NCBI RefSeq assembly: GCF_037646705.1 | Contig: NZ_JBBHER010000006.1 | Span: forward strand, 62,001 to 126,000 | From: Pikeienuella litoralis | GTDB lineage: Bacteria; Pseudomonadota; Alphaproteobacteria; Rhodobacterales; Rhodobacteraceae | DNA length: 64,000 nucleotides | Direction of reading: 5' to 3' | Shown here: positions 8,562 to 17,824 of the stretch, piece after piece | Layout: each line of letters begins with the position of its first letter | Numbering within the stretch: the stretch's first letter is position 1 | Notes under the pieces: model-generated | Databases searched by the model: none | Seen by the model: only the letters and a program-made list of their open reading frames with translations | Told to the model about the DNA's origin: nothing | Program-made: the position numbers and the translations under genes

Positions 8562-9898
8562 GCGGACGGCTCCTTCAGTTCGAGTGACCCGCCGATATCG
8601 CTTGCGATCTGCTGCAACTCGGCCAACCTCAGCGCATCAAGCGCGATTCCCTCGACCAGTCCGCGCGCCCGCGAGGCTGCGCGGCGTACGCCGGGCAGCC
8701 TCGCGGCAGGTTGACCTTCGGCCATTTCCAATCCAGCCAGCCGGCCAGCCAGGTCGCGCATCCGCGCCTCGAACGCGCTGGCCCCGCAGCAAGCGGCGAG
8801 GTCGATCGCCATCAGGAAATGGCTTGTGCCCTCGCCCTGCGCGGGGTCGGCCTCTTTCGAGGCCACTAGATCGGCATAGGCGCCGCCGGGCAAAAGCCCT
8901 GCCAGCACCTCAAGCGCCGCGATCAACCCAAAGCCCTTGGCGCCGCCCAACGGCAGCAAGATGCCTTCAAGCGCCGCCGCCGCATTGGTGGTGGGCCGGC
9001 CCTGGCTGTCCAGCGCAAGCCCCTCAGCAATGATCTCGCCAAGCTCAGCCGAGGCTGCGATGTTTGCGCGCGAGGTTATGCTGGTGGCCATGTCGAATTC
9101 GAAGCCGCCTGGTGCAGCAAGCGCCACCGGATCATTGCTGAAGATCGGAGCCTTGGCGCCTGGCGGGCCGACCAAGACCTGGCCATTCGAGACCGCCATG
9201 CCGACCATCCCGTGCGCCGCAATACGCGCCGCATACCAGCCGGCATAGCCAAAATGGTTACTGCCGCGCACTAGCGCCACGGCGGCGCCAAGTTCACGCG
9301 CCCGCGCCACAGCAGCATCGGAGGCGAGCCGCGCCACATGGTGACCGATGCCGTTTTGCCCGTCCACCTGCAGCACCGCGCCGTCGCCCTCGATCACAGG
9401 CGTCGCGCAGCCGTCCACCCCGCCTGCGCGCAGTCGCGCGAGATACCCCGGTAGCCGACGCAGACCATGAGTCGAGACACCGCTGAGTTCAGCATCAACG
9501 CAGTGTGCGGCGAAATCGGCTGCGGCTTCGGGCGCCGCCCCAGCATGCTCAAGCGCCGCCTGCACCAACATCCGCAATATGTCTGGCGCGATATGGGCAG
9601 CCGGACCCGCCTTTACTTTTGGCGTAGGATCATAACGGCTGACCAGATTGTGAGAATGAACCCGCTCGCCCTTACCAATTGCCTTCCGGGCGCGGCCAAT
9701 TGCTGCACCGTATTTCACCACGTCCGCCTCTGCGGCAATCGTCGTCAATGCGCATTTGTGTCCAGCGTCCACCGCCTCGGCCAGTACCACGCTGCGCCCC
9801 TCGCCCGCACCCCGCAGCCTTAGCACCTCACCGGCGGCGCCCGCTGTCGCCAGCGTCGCGACATTGTCCAAAGAGTTCAACTGCCAGGCGTCGGTCAT
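8558..9898 (-). CDS. SAF-domain / Ldh-family (LDH2) dehydrogenase fusion
   Basis: This 446-aa protein joins two domains normally encoded separately. Residues 1 to about 95 form a SAF domain like the small subunit of UxaA or SuyA lyases (LAEAVDAGHKCALTTIAAEADVVKYG then ERVHSHNL at 79-85). Residues from about 104 to the end form a full-length malate/L-lactate dehydrogenase-2 domain (DAELSGVSTHGLRRLPGYLARLR, GSNHFGYAGWYAARIA, NGQVLVGPPGAKAPIFSNDPVA). Coupling of a lyase small subunit to a 2-hydroxy-acid dehydrogenase is consistent with one pathway in which the acid is oxidised or epimerised and cleaved. The ATG at 9898 overlaps the upstream stop (ATGA). Confidence 0.82.
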   Translation of the reverse strand: MTDAWQLNSLDNVATLATAGAAGEVLRLRGAGEGRSVVLAEAVDAGHKCALTTIAAEADVVKYGAAIGRARKAIGKGERVHSHNLVSRYDPTPKVKAGPAAHIAPDILRMLVQAALEHAGAAPEAAADFAAHCVDAELSGVSTHGLRRLPGYLARLRAGGVDGCATPVIEGDGAVLQVDGQNGIGHHVARLASDAAVARARELGAAVALVRGSNHFGYAGWYAARIAAHGMVGMAVSNGQVLVGPPGAKAPIFSNDPVALAAPGGFEFDMATSITSRANIAASAELGEIIAEGLALDSQGRPTTNAAAALEGILLPLGGAKGFGLIAALEVLAGLLPGGAYADLVASKEADPAQGEGTSHFLMAIDLAACCGASAFEARMRDLAGRLAGLEMAEGQPAARLPGVRRAASRARGLVEGIALDALRLAELQQIASDIGGSLELKEPSA

Positions 9899-10905
9899 TG
9901 CGCGTCCAGCCATTCAGATGCGGCCTCTTCGGCCAGCGCGAAAGCCTTTGTCCCGGCGTCGATCGCGCCGGAATAGCGCGAGAATTGCAGGATCCCGTCT
10001 GCAGGCGCGCGCAACTCCTCCACCGGCTCAAGCGTGTACAGATCGTAGAGCGTGCCTAGCAGCGTACCTTTTGCAACCGGCTTGCCCAGATCCTGCGCCG
10101 ACTGGAACTCTGACACCAGATAGCCACCCTGCCGTGGATTAGCCTCGTGACGCGCCTTGGTGGCGAACAACAGTTGCCGCCGGAGCTTGGGTGCGCCGCC
10201 CTCGATCATGCCCAGCTGCCGCAGGACGCGCAAAAAGCCTTCAACGCCATTCTTAATGTAGAAATCCTGATCAGCGGGAGCAAGATAGACGCCACCCGTC
10301 TCGGCGTTGAAGGCTGTCTTGCCCTGCTTGTTGGCATAGCCCACGGCCGAATTGCCCAGCGCGTTGTCATGCACCAGAATGGTGCCGAAACTGCGCGCAA
10401 GCGCCAGCGATTTCGCACGCACCTCGGGGGGAGCGTCCTTGTGGATGTCCACCCGCTCTTGCAACCGACCGCCCGAACCGCCGCAATGGTAATCGACCAG
10501 CACATCGGCGTGATCAATCACCTGCCGCGTCAGGACATGGGCGATCTTCTGCGTCAGATTGCCCTCTGCGCTGCCTGGAAACGCCTCGTGCAGGTCGGTC
10601 TTGCCGTGCTGCTCGGGCGTCTGCCGACCGAAGGCTCCGACGGAGGGCGGGTTGCAGACGGTGACTGCAGCGATACGGCCGGTCAGATCTTCGCATTTGA
10701 GCCGCTCAAACAGGCTGCGCACGATCATTGCGGGCGTCGTCTCGTCACCATGGATTGCGGTGGTGATCGCCAACGTCGGCCCTTTGCGCGCGCCCGTTAG
10801 AGTGTTGAGCGGCAGCGCCAGATCACCTGCCAACCTGCGTGTGACGGAAAGCGCCGTATAGGCGCGGCCTGGAGTCCAGTCTCTGAGCGGAGAATGTTGT
10901 TGCAT
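9895..10905 (-). CDS. Succinylglutamate desuccinylase/aspartoacylase-family zinc hydrolase
   Basis: This is a predicted M14-like zinc hydrolase of the AstE/AspA family, about 336 aa. The metal-binding HxxE is AIHGDE (about residue 50) and the second histidine lies in VDYHCGGSG (about 140). A C-terminal beta-barrel/lipoyl-like segment (GKPVAKGTLLGTLYDL, ADGILQFSRYSGAI) follows. Family members cleave N-acyl amino acids. I chose the ATG at 10905 because GGAAGG precedes it at 7-nt spacing; an upstream ATG at 10938 overlaps tctA. It sits between the TTT transporter and the SAF-Ldh fusion, so the imported substrate may be an N-acylated compound. That is inference. Confidence 0.8.
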   Translation of the reverse strand: MQQHSPLRDWTPGRAYTALSVTRRLAGDLALPLNTLTGARKGPTLAITTAIHGDETTPAMIVRSLFERLKCEDLTGRIAAVTVCNPPSVGAFGRQTPEQHGKTDLHEAFPGSAEGNLTQKIAHVLTRQVIDHADVLVDYHCGGSGGRLQERVDIHKDAPPEVRAKSLALARSFGTILVHDNALGNSAVGYANKQGKTAFNAETGGVYLAPADQDFYIKNGVEGFLRVLRQLGMIEGGAPKLRRQLLFATKARHEANPRQGGYLVSEFQSAQDLGKPVAKGTLLGTLYDLYTLEPVEELRAPADGILQFSRYSGAIDAGTKAFALAEEAASEWLDAQ

Positions 10906-10924
10906 GGTTGTGCCTTCCGTGGCT

Positions 10925-12454
10925 TCAATTGTTATCATTTTGCGGCGTCATGACGGAGGGCGTCTTGCGCCCCTCGCGCACCCGCTTCCATTCGATGCGC
11001 GCCGCACTCAGGATCGACAGGACGCTCAACACCAGCAGCGTCAGAGCGATCCAGCTGTTGAGGATGTAGGAGAACACCGTGGTGGGCGCGAGCACCAGTG
11101 ATTGATGGTACCCCGCCTCGGCGATTGGTCCCAGGATCAGCCCCAGGATCATCGGAGCCGGGTTGAACCCGGTTTTGCGCATCAGGTAACCGATGACGCC
11201 GAAGATCAGCATGGTCCAGACATCGAAGATATTGTTGCCCAGCGAATAAGACCCCACGACGGACAAGATCAGGATGATCGGCACCAGAATGACTTGCGGC
11301 ACCAGCGCCACCGAGGCCATTCGCTTGGCCAACACCATGCCGACCACGCCCATCATCAGATTTGCCAGGATGAAGCCGAAGATCACCGTGTAGGTGATGT
11401 TTGCATGTTCGGTAAACAATGCGCGCCCCGGCACGAGGCCATGCACGATCAGCGCACCCAGCAAGATCGCCGCAGTGGCCGAGCCGGGAATCCCCAGCGT
11501 CAGAAGCGGGATCAGCGACGAGCCGGTCACGGCGTTGTTGGCCGTCTCGGAGGCGCTGACACCGACAATCGAGCCGCGACCAAAGCTTTCCTTGTCGCGT
11601 GAGAACCGACGCGCTTCGTTGTAGCTGACCCAAGAACCGATATCGCCGCCAGCGCCCGGCAAGATGCCTACGAAGACACCGATCAGCGAAGAGCGGGCGA
11701 GCGTACCCCGGATATCGCGGAACTCGGCCCAAGTCGGCAAGTATCGCCATTTACGGACCGTGATCTCGGCCTTCTGGATGGTCGAATGCACATCTTCGCA
11801 CATCAGAAACGCCTGCGACACCGAGAACAGGCCGATCACCACGGGCACGAAATCGAAGCCCGAGGACAGCGGCGAAATGCCGAAGGTGAAGCGTGGAAAA
11901 CCCGAATTGAGGTCCATCCCCACCACGCTGATCAGCAGCCCCAGCGCGCCTGCCATAAGCCCCTTGAGCAGATTGCCCGAGGACAGCGTGCCAATCACCG
12001 TCAGTCCAAAGACAGCCAGCATGAAATACTCGGCCGGGCCGAACTTCAGCGACAGAAGCGACAGCGGCGGCGCCAGCAGGAGCAATGCGACGCCACTTGC
12101 AGCCCCGCCAACCACCGACGAGAAGGTGGCCACTCGGATCGCGGTGTCGAACTTGCCCTGCTTTGTCAGCTCATACCCGTCGATCGCCGTCGCCGCCGAG
12201 GCCGAGGTGCCCGGCGTGCGCAACAGGATCGCCGCGAACGACCCGCCATAGATCGCCGAGGTGTAGAGGCTGGTTAGTAGCAACAGCGCTTCGGTTACCT
12301 CAAGGCTGAAGGTGACGGGCAGAAGCAGCGCCACACCCAGATTTGCAGTCAGCCCCGGCATGCCGCCGATCACGAGGCCGGCCACCACACCAGCCAGGAT
12401 GATCAGCAGGCTCAGGGGATCGAAGACTGCGCCGATGATGAAAATAATGTCCAA
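10925..12454 (-). CDS. tctA: Tripartite tricarboxylate transporter, large permease TctA
   Basis: The 509-aa inner-membrane protein has about twelve hydrophobic segments and the conserved TctA motifs: GLVIGGMPGLTANLGVALLLP near the N-terminus and GILPGAGGDIGSWVSYNEAR (about residues 265-285), plus ETANNAVTGSSLIPLLTLGIPGSATAA. It couples cation flux to uptake of a carboxylate delivered by the TctC-type binding protein. It follows tctB by 12 nt and precedes the zinc hydrolase, indicating one transcript. In sulfolactate and tricarballylate clusters the same transporter class supplies the substrate. Confidence 0.93.
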   Translation of the reverse strand: MDIIFIIGAVFDPLSLLIILAGVVAGLVIGGMPGLTANLGVALLLPVTFSLEVTEALLLLTSLYTSAIYGGSFAAILLRTPGTSASAATAIDGYELTKQGKFDTAIRVATFSSVVGGAASGVALLLLAPPLSLLSLKFGPAEYFMLAVFGLTVIGTLSSGNLLKGLMAGALGLLISVVGMDLNSGFPRFTFGISPLSSGFDFVPVVIGLFSVSQAFLMCEDVHSTIQKAEITVRKWRYLPTWAEFRDIRGTLARSSLIGVFVGILPGAGGDIGSWVSYNEARRFSRDKESFGRGSIVGVSASETANNAVTGSSLIPLLTLGIPGSATAAILLGALIVHGLVPGRALFTEHANITYTVIFGFILANLMMGVVGMVLAKRMASVALVPQVILVPIILILSVVGSYSLGNNIFDVWTMLIFGVIGYLMRKTGFNPAPMILGLILGPIAEAGYHQSLVLAPTTVFSYILNSWIALTLLVLSVLSILSAARIEWKRVREGRKTPSVMTPQNDNN

Positions 12455-12466
12455 GATACGCCCCCG

Positions 12467-12910
12467 CTACCGGAAAAGCCGGGTCTGAGTTAGTGGAACG
12501 CCGAGAAGAATCTCGAAGACCACATAGACAAAAATTAGCGCCCCCAGATAACAGGCAAAATACACCTTGCCCCTCCGAACGCCCAGAATGAAGTAAAGCG
12601 CCACCGCCAGCCCGACCATCGCAGGAAAGAACCCCGCAAAGCGCATCGCATAGATCGTCAGACCGGTCGCAGCGGCTGCCAGCAGCGGCACGATGAGCGC
12701 CTGCGGCCGCGGATCGCCCTCGGCTTCATCACGGAGTTCGATTGAGGGAAACAGCGTGCGCATGAAGATCAACGCAGCCAGAATCGCCACCGCCGCCAAG
12801 ACGACTTGCGGAAATTTGGCCGCCGACTCAGGAAAGCGCCCGGCGATCGGCCAGAGGATTGCGCAAACCCCCAGAAGCGCCAAGGATATCGTGCGGTTGA
12901 CCCAAGTCAT
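12467..12910 (-). CDS. tctB: Tripartite tricarboxylate transporter, small permease TctB
   Basis: This is a short (147-aa) membrane protein with four predicted helices (ISLALLGVCAILWPIAG, VVLAAVAILAALIFM, IVPLLAAAATGLTIYAM, ACYLGALIFVYVVFEILLG) and the C-terminal PLTQTRLFR typical of TctB. The start at 12910 (MTWVNRT) is favoured because GGGAGGGT precedes it; an upstream frame extension is rich in arginine and unlikely. It is located between tctC and tctA as in canonical TTT operons. Confidence 0.85.
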   Translation of the reverse strand: MTWVNRTISLALLGVCAILWPIAGRFPESAAKFPQVVLAAVAILAALIFMRTLFPSIELRDEAEGDPRPQALIVPLLAAAATGLTIYAMRFAGFFPAMVGLAVALYFILGVRRGKVYFACYLGALIFVYVVFEILLGVPLTQTRLFR

Positions 12911-12969
12911 CCTACCCTCCCGCCTTCGTGGGAAGCGGCGGCAAGACATTCGCCGCCGCCCTGGCTGGC

Positions 12970-13920
12970 TTACCAGCCCATCAGGGATTTGATCTCCTGC
13001 TCGGTCTCTTTGAGGAAGGTCTGATATTCTTTGCCCTTGACGATTTCAGGCGCGAGACTGAGTTGCAGCGCCTTTTGGCGATGAGCATCTGAACCGATGG
13101 TCTTCTCCAGCGCCGCTAGAAGGTCTTCGGCGATGTCATCGGGCAGGCCCGCCGGCCCCGCGATCCCGCGCGAGACGGACCAGACCTGATCATAGCCCTG
13201 CTCGCGGAAAGTCGGCGCGTCAGGTAGGAATTCCGAGCGTTCCGGCGACATCACACCCAGCACGCGCAGTTCGCCTCTGGCGGCCTGTGCGGCCACTTCG
13301 CTGACATTAGCTCCCAGCACCATCACATGGCCGCCAAGGACCTGGCTTTTGGAATCCGCGGTGCTATCGTTATGCACGACGGCCAGTTCCACATTGTTCA
13401 TGCGCTGCATGCGCTGAATCGCCAGATGGTCGTCGCCACCGAAGCCATGAGCGGTGATCGAGACCTTGCCTGCGGCCGCCGCCTTCAGCACGTCTTCCAC
13501 GCTCTGGAACGGACTGTCGGGCCTGACAGCCCAGACACAATAGTCAGTGACATGGTTCATCAGCGGTGTGAAGCTCTCCAAATTCTCGGTGCGCTTCATC
13601 TCGGGGTTCAAATAGCCCGCATACATGTTCGGGATGTTGATATAGCCGATGGTGTAGCCGTCGGGGTTAGCCTTGGCGATGGCGCCCCAACCAGTCCAGC
13701 CGCCACCGCCGGTGACGTTGCGCACAGTAACTGAATGGCCGATCGTTTTTTCCAGATCGGAAGCCAACATCCGCGCGGTCACATCCGTGCCGCCGCCGGC
13801 GCCATAGGCCACGATCAACTCGATCCCCTTGTCAGGGAACTCCGCCGAAGCGGGCGGCGCAATTGTCAGGCTGGCCAGCGCTGCAGAAAAGATGGCCGCC
13901 AGTCGGGCGTTCTTGTGCAT
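12970..13920 (-). CDS. tctC: Bug/TctC-family substrate-binding protein
   Basis: This 316-aa periplasmic receptor of the TTT system has a signal peptide (MHKNARLAAIFSAALASLT, cleavage near SAE). The mature N-terminus carries the Bug-family signature ELIVAYGAGGGTDVTARMLA, in which loop residues grasp the carboxylate of the ligand, and VRNVTGGGGWTG follows. AGG/GGGAG precedes the ATG. It is the first gene of the transporter block, separated by 107 nt from the amidohydrolase gene, so a secondary promoter could lie there. The ligand is presumably a carboxylic acid used by the enzymes of the cluster. Confidence 0.9.
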   Translation of the reverse strand: MHKNARLAAIFSAALASLTIAPPASAEFPDKGIELIVAYGAGGGTDVTARMLASDLEKTIGHSVTVRNVTGGGGWTGWGAIAKANPDGYTIGYINIPNMYAGYLNPEMKRTENLESFTPLMNHVTDYCVWAVRPDSPFQSVEDVLKAAAAGKVSITAHGFGGDDHLAIQRMQRMNNVELAVVHNDSTADSKSQVLGGHVMVLGANVSEVAAQAARGELRVLGVMSPERSEFLPDAPTFREQGYDQVWSVSRGIAGPAGLPDDIAEDLLAALEKTIGSDAHRQKALQLSLAPEIVKGKEYQTFLKETEQEIKSLMGW

Positions 13921-14027
13921 GGTCGATATCTCCCTGTGTCAGATGCGTCGGCGGGCGTTACGCTCGCCCCGTCATGGCCGGTTTGTCCGACCTTGTCTGT
14001 TGTTGCCGGTGGCGCCCTTCGTGGCGC

Positions 14028-15347
14028 CTAGCCGTCAGCCAGCGCCCACGAGCCATAATCCACATTGATAACATCGCGCTCGCACCCCTTGCGGCGGTCG
14101 ACGAAGATTCGGCCGTCCTTCATCACGGTGCGGATGTTCTCGCGCGGCTGCAGTACGGTGATATCCTCAGCCGGATTGCCATTGACCAACAGCAGATCGG
14201 CGCGCTTACCCACCTCGAGCGTGCCAATCTCGTCCTCCATGTGCAACGCTTCAGCCGCGTTCTTGGTCGCCGTCAAAATCGCCTCCATCGGCGTCATCCC
14301 AAGCTTGACGTAGACCTCGAACTCCAGCGCGTTGGTGCCCATGTCGGGCTCCGGCCCCATATCGGTGCCCATAAAGATTTTAACCCCGGCCTTGTGCATG
14401 GCCTGGAAAGTTTCGAAGCAATACGGCTGGATCTTGCGCATCTTGTCCAAAGTGAACTTCGGCGTGCCAGTGCTGGCGCGCACTTCGATGGCATGATCGG
14501 TTCGATGCAGCAGCGTGGGGCAGACTGGAGTCCCGGCCTCGACAATGCGTTCGATCATCTCGTCAGTGTGGAACACCATATGCTCAATGGTATCGGCGCC
14601 GGCTTTCAGCGCCATCGCCTGCGCCTCGGGCGTAAAGCAATGGATTGAGCAATAGGCGTGCTGTGCATGCGCCTCGTCGCAAACAGCATCTAGTTCGGCC
14701 TGTGTGTGGTTGCGCACCTGCGGGCTTTCCTTGTCGGTGCCGCCGCCGCCCGAGGCGCAGGTCTTGAGCCAGTCCGCGCCCTTGAGGAGGTTCTCGCGCC
14801 CCAGCTTGCGCATCTCGTCGGCGCCATCCGCGGTGGCGCGCGGATTGCGCAATGCCGCGCGCGGCATGATCAGGTCGAGGTGCGAACCGGTGCCGACCGT
14901 AAACGCGGCCACGATCAGTCGCGGCCCCGCATTGATGCCTAGGTCGATGGAATCGCGCACCGCGACAGTGTGTTCGGTCATCAGGCCGCGGGTCGACATC
15001 AATCCTTCATCACGCAACGTGGTGAAGCCGCGATCAAAGCAGAGTTGCGCGTGGAACAGTAGGTAGAGTTGCTGCAACTCGGGTGTGATTTCCCATTGCG
15101 CAACACGGTAGTTGCGAAAAGTCAGATTGTTGAACTGCCCAAGATGCAGGTGCAAGTCCATCATTCCAGGCATCAAGGTCAGGTCCGGCTCGTCAATGAT
15201 AGTGGCGCCCTGCGGGATCTGTACCTGTTCAGCCGGCCCGACCGCAGTGATTCGCTTGTCCTTGATGACAATCACGCCGTTGTCCACCACCGGCCCGCCG
15301 CACCCGTCGATCAGTTTACCCGCCCTGATGGCTGTAATTCTGGACAT
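14028..15347 (-). CDS. Metal-dependent amidohydrolase family protein
   Basis: This 439-aa TIM-barrel hydrolase carries the metal ligands of the amidohydrolase superfamily: HxH in MMDLHLHLG (about residues 62-70), the bridging lysine in DWLKTCASGGGG, histidines in YCSIHCFT and ADTIEHMVFHTDE, and the catalytic aspartate in IFMGTDMGPE. The flanking beta-sandwich sequence (VGKRADLLLVNGNPAEDITVL) is also typical. This subgroup resembles imidazolonepropionase-like and prolidase-like enzymes. It may open a cyclic amide or cleave an amide made available by the TTT importer. It is cytoplasmic (no signal peptide). Confidence 0.85.
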   Translation of the reverse strand: MSRITAIRAGKLIDGCGGPVVDNGVIVIKDKRITAVGPAEQVQIPQGATIIDEPDLTLMPGMMDLHLHLGQFNNLTFRNYRVAQWEITPELQQLYLLFHAQLCFDRGFTTLRDEGLMSTRGLMTEHTVAVRDSIDLGINAGPRLIVAAFTVGTGSHLDLIMPRAALRNPRATADGADEMRKLGRENLLKGADWLKTCASGGGGTDKESPQVRNHTQAELDAVCDEAHAQHAYCSIHCFTPEAQAMALKAGADTIEHMVFHTDEMIERIVEAGTPVCPTLLHRTDHAIEVRASTGTPKFTLDKMRKIQPYCFETFQAMHKAGVKIFMGTDMGPEPDMGTNALEFEVYVKLGMTPMEAILTATKNAAEALHMEDEIGTLEVGKRADLLLVNGNPAEDITVLQPRENIRTVMKDGRIFVDRRKGCERDVINVDYGSWALADG

Positions 15348-15450
15348 TAGTTAGCCCCCTGCATCGTTAGTTTCACTAGATGGTAGTCAATTTTAGTTTT
15401 TTGGCAATATCGAAATACCCACACTCGACCGATCGCTCCATCGACTCCGC

Positions 15451-16179
15451 CTACAGCGCCGCCAGCCCCACCGAAGAACCGCCGCAGACATGCAGCAGCT
15501 GCCCGGTGACAAAGCCTGCCCGACGGTCGAGAAAGAAGGCGACGGCATGCGCGATCTCGTCAGGCTCGCCGAATCGGCCCAGCGGCACATCGGCGAGGAA
15601 GGCGCGGCGTCGCTCCTCGGCGTCAGGACCGGAAAGGTTGTTGCGCCGGAACATCTCGGTCGCGGTCGGGCCGGGAGAGACGACATTGGCGGTGATGCCT
15701 TCTCCAGCGAGCTCCAGCGCCCAAGTCCGGGTCATTCCGACGATGCCAGCCTTTGCCGCGCCGTAGCTGCTGCGCCCAACCCTTCCCAGCGCGCCGCGGC
15801 TAGACAAATTAACGATTCGGCCATAGCGACGCGCGCGCATGCCGGGCAGCACCGCCTGGGTGGCCTGAAGCGTCGCCCGCAGGTTCAGATTCAGAACTTT
15901 ATCAAAATGCGCCAAGTCAACTTCGCCAAGCCGTTCGACAATGTTGAATCCCAGATTGTTGACGATCCCATCGATCGGAACATCGGCCACGATTCGCGAC
16001 AGTATCGTCGCCGCAGTCTCGGTGTCGCCTAAATCAGCTTCGTGCAGATCACCCGGAAACGGCCGCTCAGACGGGCCGCGAGCAATGCCGATCACACGCA
16101 TTCCGTCCGCAGCCAGGCGTTCAGCAGTAGCCAGCCCAATACCGCGGCTGGCCCCCGTGATTAGAATTGTGTCGGTCAT
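15451..16179 (-). CDS. Short-chain dehydrogenase/reductase (SDR)
   Basis: The 242-aa Rossmann enzyme has the cofactor motif TGASRGIG (residues 8-15), NNLG (about 86), the catalytic serine and YxxxK in SSRGALGRVGRSSYGAAKAG (about 126-145), and the PGPT motif. These features indicate a classical SDR of the FabG-like kind that oxidises or reduces a hydroxyl or keto group. The ATG overlaps the IclR stop (ATGA), so the enzyme is co-translated with the regulator at the head of the catabolic cluster. Confidence 0.88.
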   Translation of the reverse strand: MTDTILITGASRGIGLATAERLAADGMRVIGIARGPSERPFPGDLHEADLGDTETAATILSRIVADVPIDGIVNNLGFNIVERLGEVDLAHFDKVLNLNLRATLQATQAVLPGMRARRYGRIVNLSSRGALGRVGRSSYGAAKAGIVGMTRTWALELAGEGITANVVSPGPTATEMFRRNNLSGPDAEERRRAFLADVPLGRFGEPDEIAHAVAFFLDRRAGFVTGQLLHVCGGSSVGLAAL

Positions 16180-16973
16180 GAAACGCTCTTCACAGCAAAT
16201 TCTGACGCCTGATGGCCCAATTCGCTGCTGATTGCATGCGCCCCCTCGCGTACGAGTGGGGTCAGTCTGGCCAACCTTTCTTCGTCCATGCGCGCCTCGG
16301 GACCACGCAGCGATATGGCGGCGACGACGCCACCAGTCCGCGCGAAGACGGGCGCCGCGATCGCCGAGATGCCCAGCGTGACATCGCCAATAGAGACGGC
16401 AGAACCATCACGACGCACCGCATCCAGTGACGCGACGAACGAGGCGCGATCGGTCATCCCGCGCTCGTTCACCGGCCTGAGGCCGGTCGCGTCGATGATC
16501 CGATCGCGCTCGGCCTCGGGCATGAAGGCCATAAAGACCCTGCCGGCGGCGCCTGAATAGACCGGCACCACGTTGTTCAGCGCCGGGACGACGCGGAGCT
16601 CGTGAGTGGCCTCCACCGCGTGTAGCACGATCCGTTCCAGCCCGCGGGCCACCACCAGAATGACAGTCTCGCCTGTGGCTTCGCGCAAGCGCAGAAGGTG
16701 CGGATGCGCGAGCGCCTTGAGATCGTCCTGATACGAGCGCGAGAGCTGCCAAGCGCCGGAGCCCAGCGAGAAGTACTTGGTGTCGGCATTGCGGTCGACC
16801 AGTCGGAAGCTCTCCAACGTGCGGAGCAGCCGCAGAGCTGTGGATTTATCGACGCCCGACGCCTCGGAGATCTCAGACAAGCCCAGCGGCTGCGACGATT
16901 CGGCCACCCGAAACAGGAGATTCAGCGCACGCTCCACGGTTCGGACTGTCGGGACGGATTTTTCGCGGACCAT
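16176..16973 (-). CDS. IclR-family transcriptional regulator
   Basis: This 265-aa regulator has an N-terminal winged helix (VERALNLLFRVAESSQPLGLSEISEASGVDKSTALRLLRTL broken here for length; about residues 12-60) and an IclR effector domain (YSGAAGRVFMAFMPEAERDRII, GISAIAAPVFARTGGVVAAISLRGPEARM). It is the first gene of the 6.3-17 kb catabolic cluster and overlaps the SDR gene by 4 nt, so it very probably controls that cluster. IclR-type regulators (SlcR) also head known sulfolactate clusters, which fits the gene content here but does not prove the substrate. The segment upstream to 17.13 kb should contain its promoter; I see no clear boxes. Confidence 0.87.
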   Translation of the reverse strand: MVREKSVPTVRTVERALNLLFRVAESSQPLGLSEISEASGVDKSTALRLLRTLESFRLVDRNADTKYFSLGSGAWQLSRSYQDDLKALAHPHLLRLREATGETVILVVARGLERIVLHAVEATHELRVVPALNNVVPVYSGAAGRVFMAFMPEAERDRIIDATGLRPVNERGMTDRASFVASLDAVRRDGSAVSIGDVTLGISAIAAPVFARTGGVVAAISLRGPEARMDEERLARLTPLVREGAHAISSELGHQASEFAVKSVS

Positions 16974-17139
16974 CAGATCTCTCCCGGCGCGGCGGCAAAA
17001 ACACTGCCGGGACGGTAGTCATTCTGACCAAAGGTATCAACCAATGAAACTCAAACACCGAAACTCAAACACCATAGCGACAAAAATTGCCCCGAAACGG
17101 AGATACATGCTTTCGACGCAAGGGCCGGAGACCGCCCGA

Positions 17140-17815
17140 TTTGTCTGAACAGGTTCCGGGGGATCTCAGGTGGATTTCCGCGTCGATTATGCTGCGACTG
17201 ATACCGGCGTCCGTGGGTTGAGGTAAGCATGATCGGGGCTTCGCCGTGAAGCGATGAATATAGGCGTCGTCCATTTCCATTGTAGAAACCGAAGTAGCAC
17301 CCGATCGATGCGCGCGCCTCTGGGGCGTCGCCATGGGCGTGCAGGTAGACCTTCTCCCTCCACAGCCGCGTGACGAAGACATTCTCGCGCGAGCTATTGT
17401 CGGCAGATGATCGCATGCAATCACAGAGGGGCCCGCTGATGTTGACTTCCCTGCCGGCCAGCGCCTTGATGAAGCCCGTCGAGGTGAACTGGCTGCCCTA
17501 GTCGGCGTTTAAGATGTCGGACTTGTGTAACGCGCCAATGCCTCATCTACCGCTTCGATGCAGTAGTCCGCCTCCAGCGTGATCGCCCCCCGCCAAGACA
17601 GCGCCCGGCGGGTGAACCAGTCTGGCACGACAGCGAGTTGGGTGAAGCCGTGCGCCATGGGATGCACGTGATATCCATGGCCCAAACCTGGTTGGGGCGC
17701 ATCAACGGCAATTTGTGCAGCAGATAGAGACGGATCTTGCGCTTCGGTGCCGGCTTCGAGGTGTTCGGCTTGCAATAAAGTGCCTCGATCTCCATCCGCT
17801 TCATCAGCGCGGCGA
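17140..17815 (-). pseudogene. IS3-family transposase OrfB remnant
   Basis: Disjoint frames on the minus strand spell an IS3-group OrfB. They are MKRMEIEALYCKPNTSKPAP (about 17.80-17.74 kb), NQVWAMDITCIP then PDWFTRRALSWRGAITLEADYCIEAV (about 17.7-17.56 kb), and NVFVTRLWREKVYLHAHGDAPEARASIGCYFGFYN (about 17.38-17.28 kb). Frameshifts and a stop near 17.5 kb separate the pieces, so the gene is inactive. The left end contains the sequence GTCTGAACAGGTTCCGG (about 17136), which recurs inverted at 56.23 kb as the end of another IS3 copy. Confidence 0.8.
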
Positions 17816-17824
17816 CGTGGGGAA

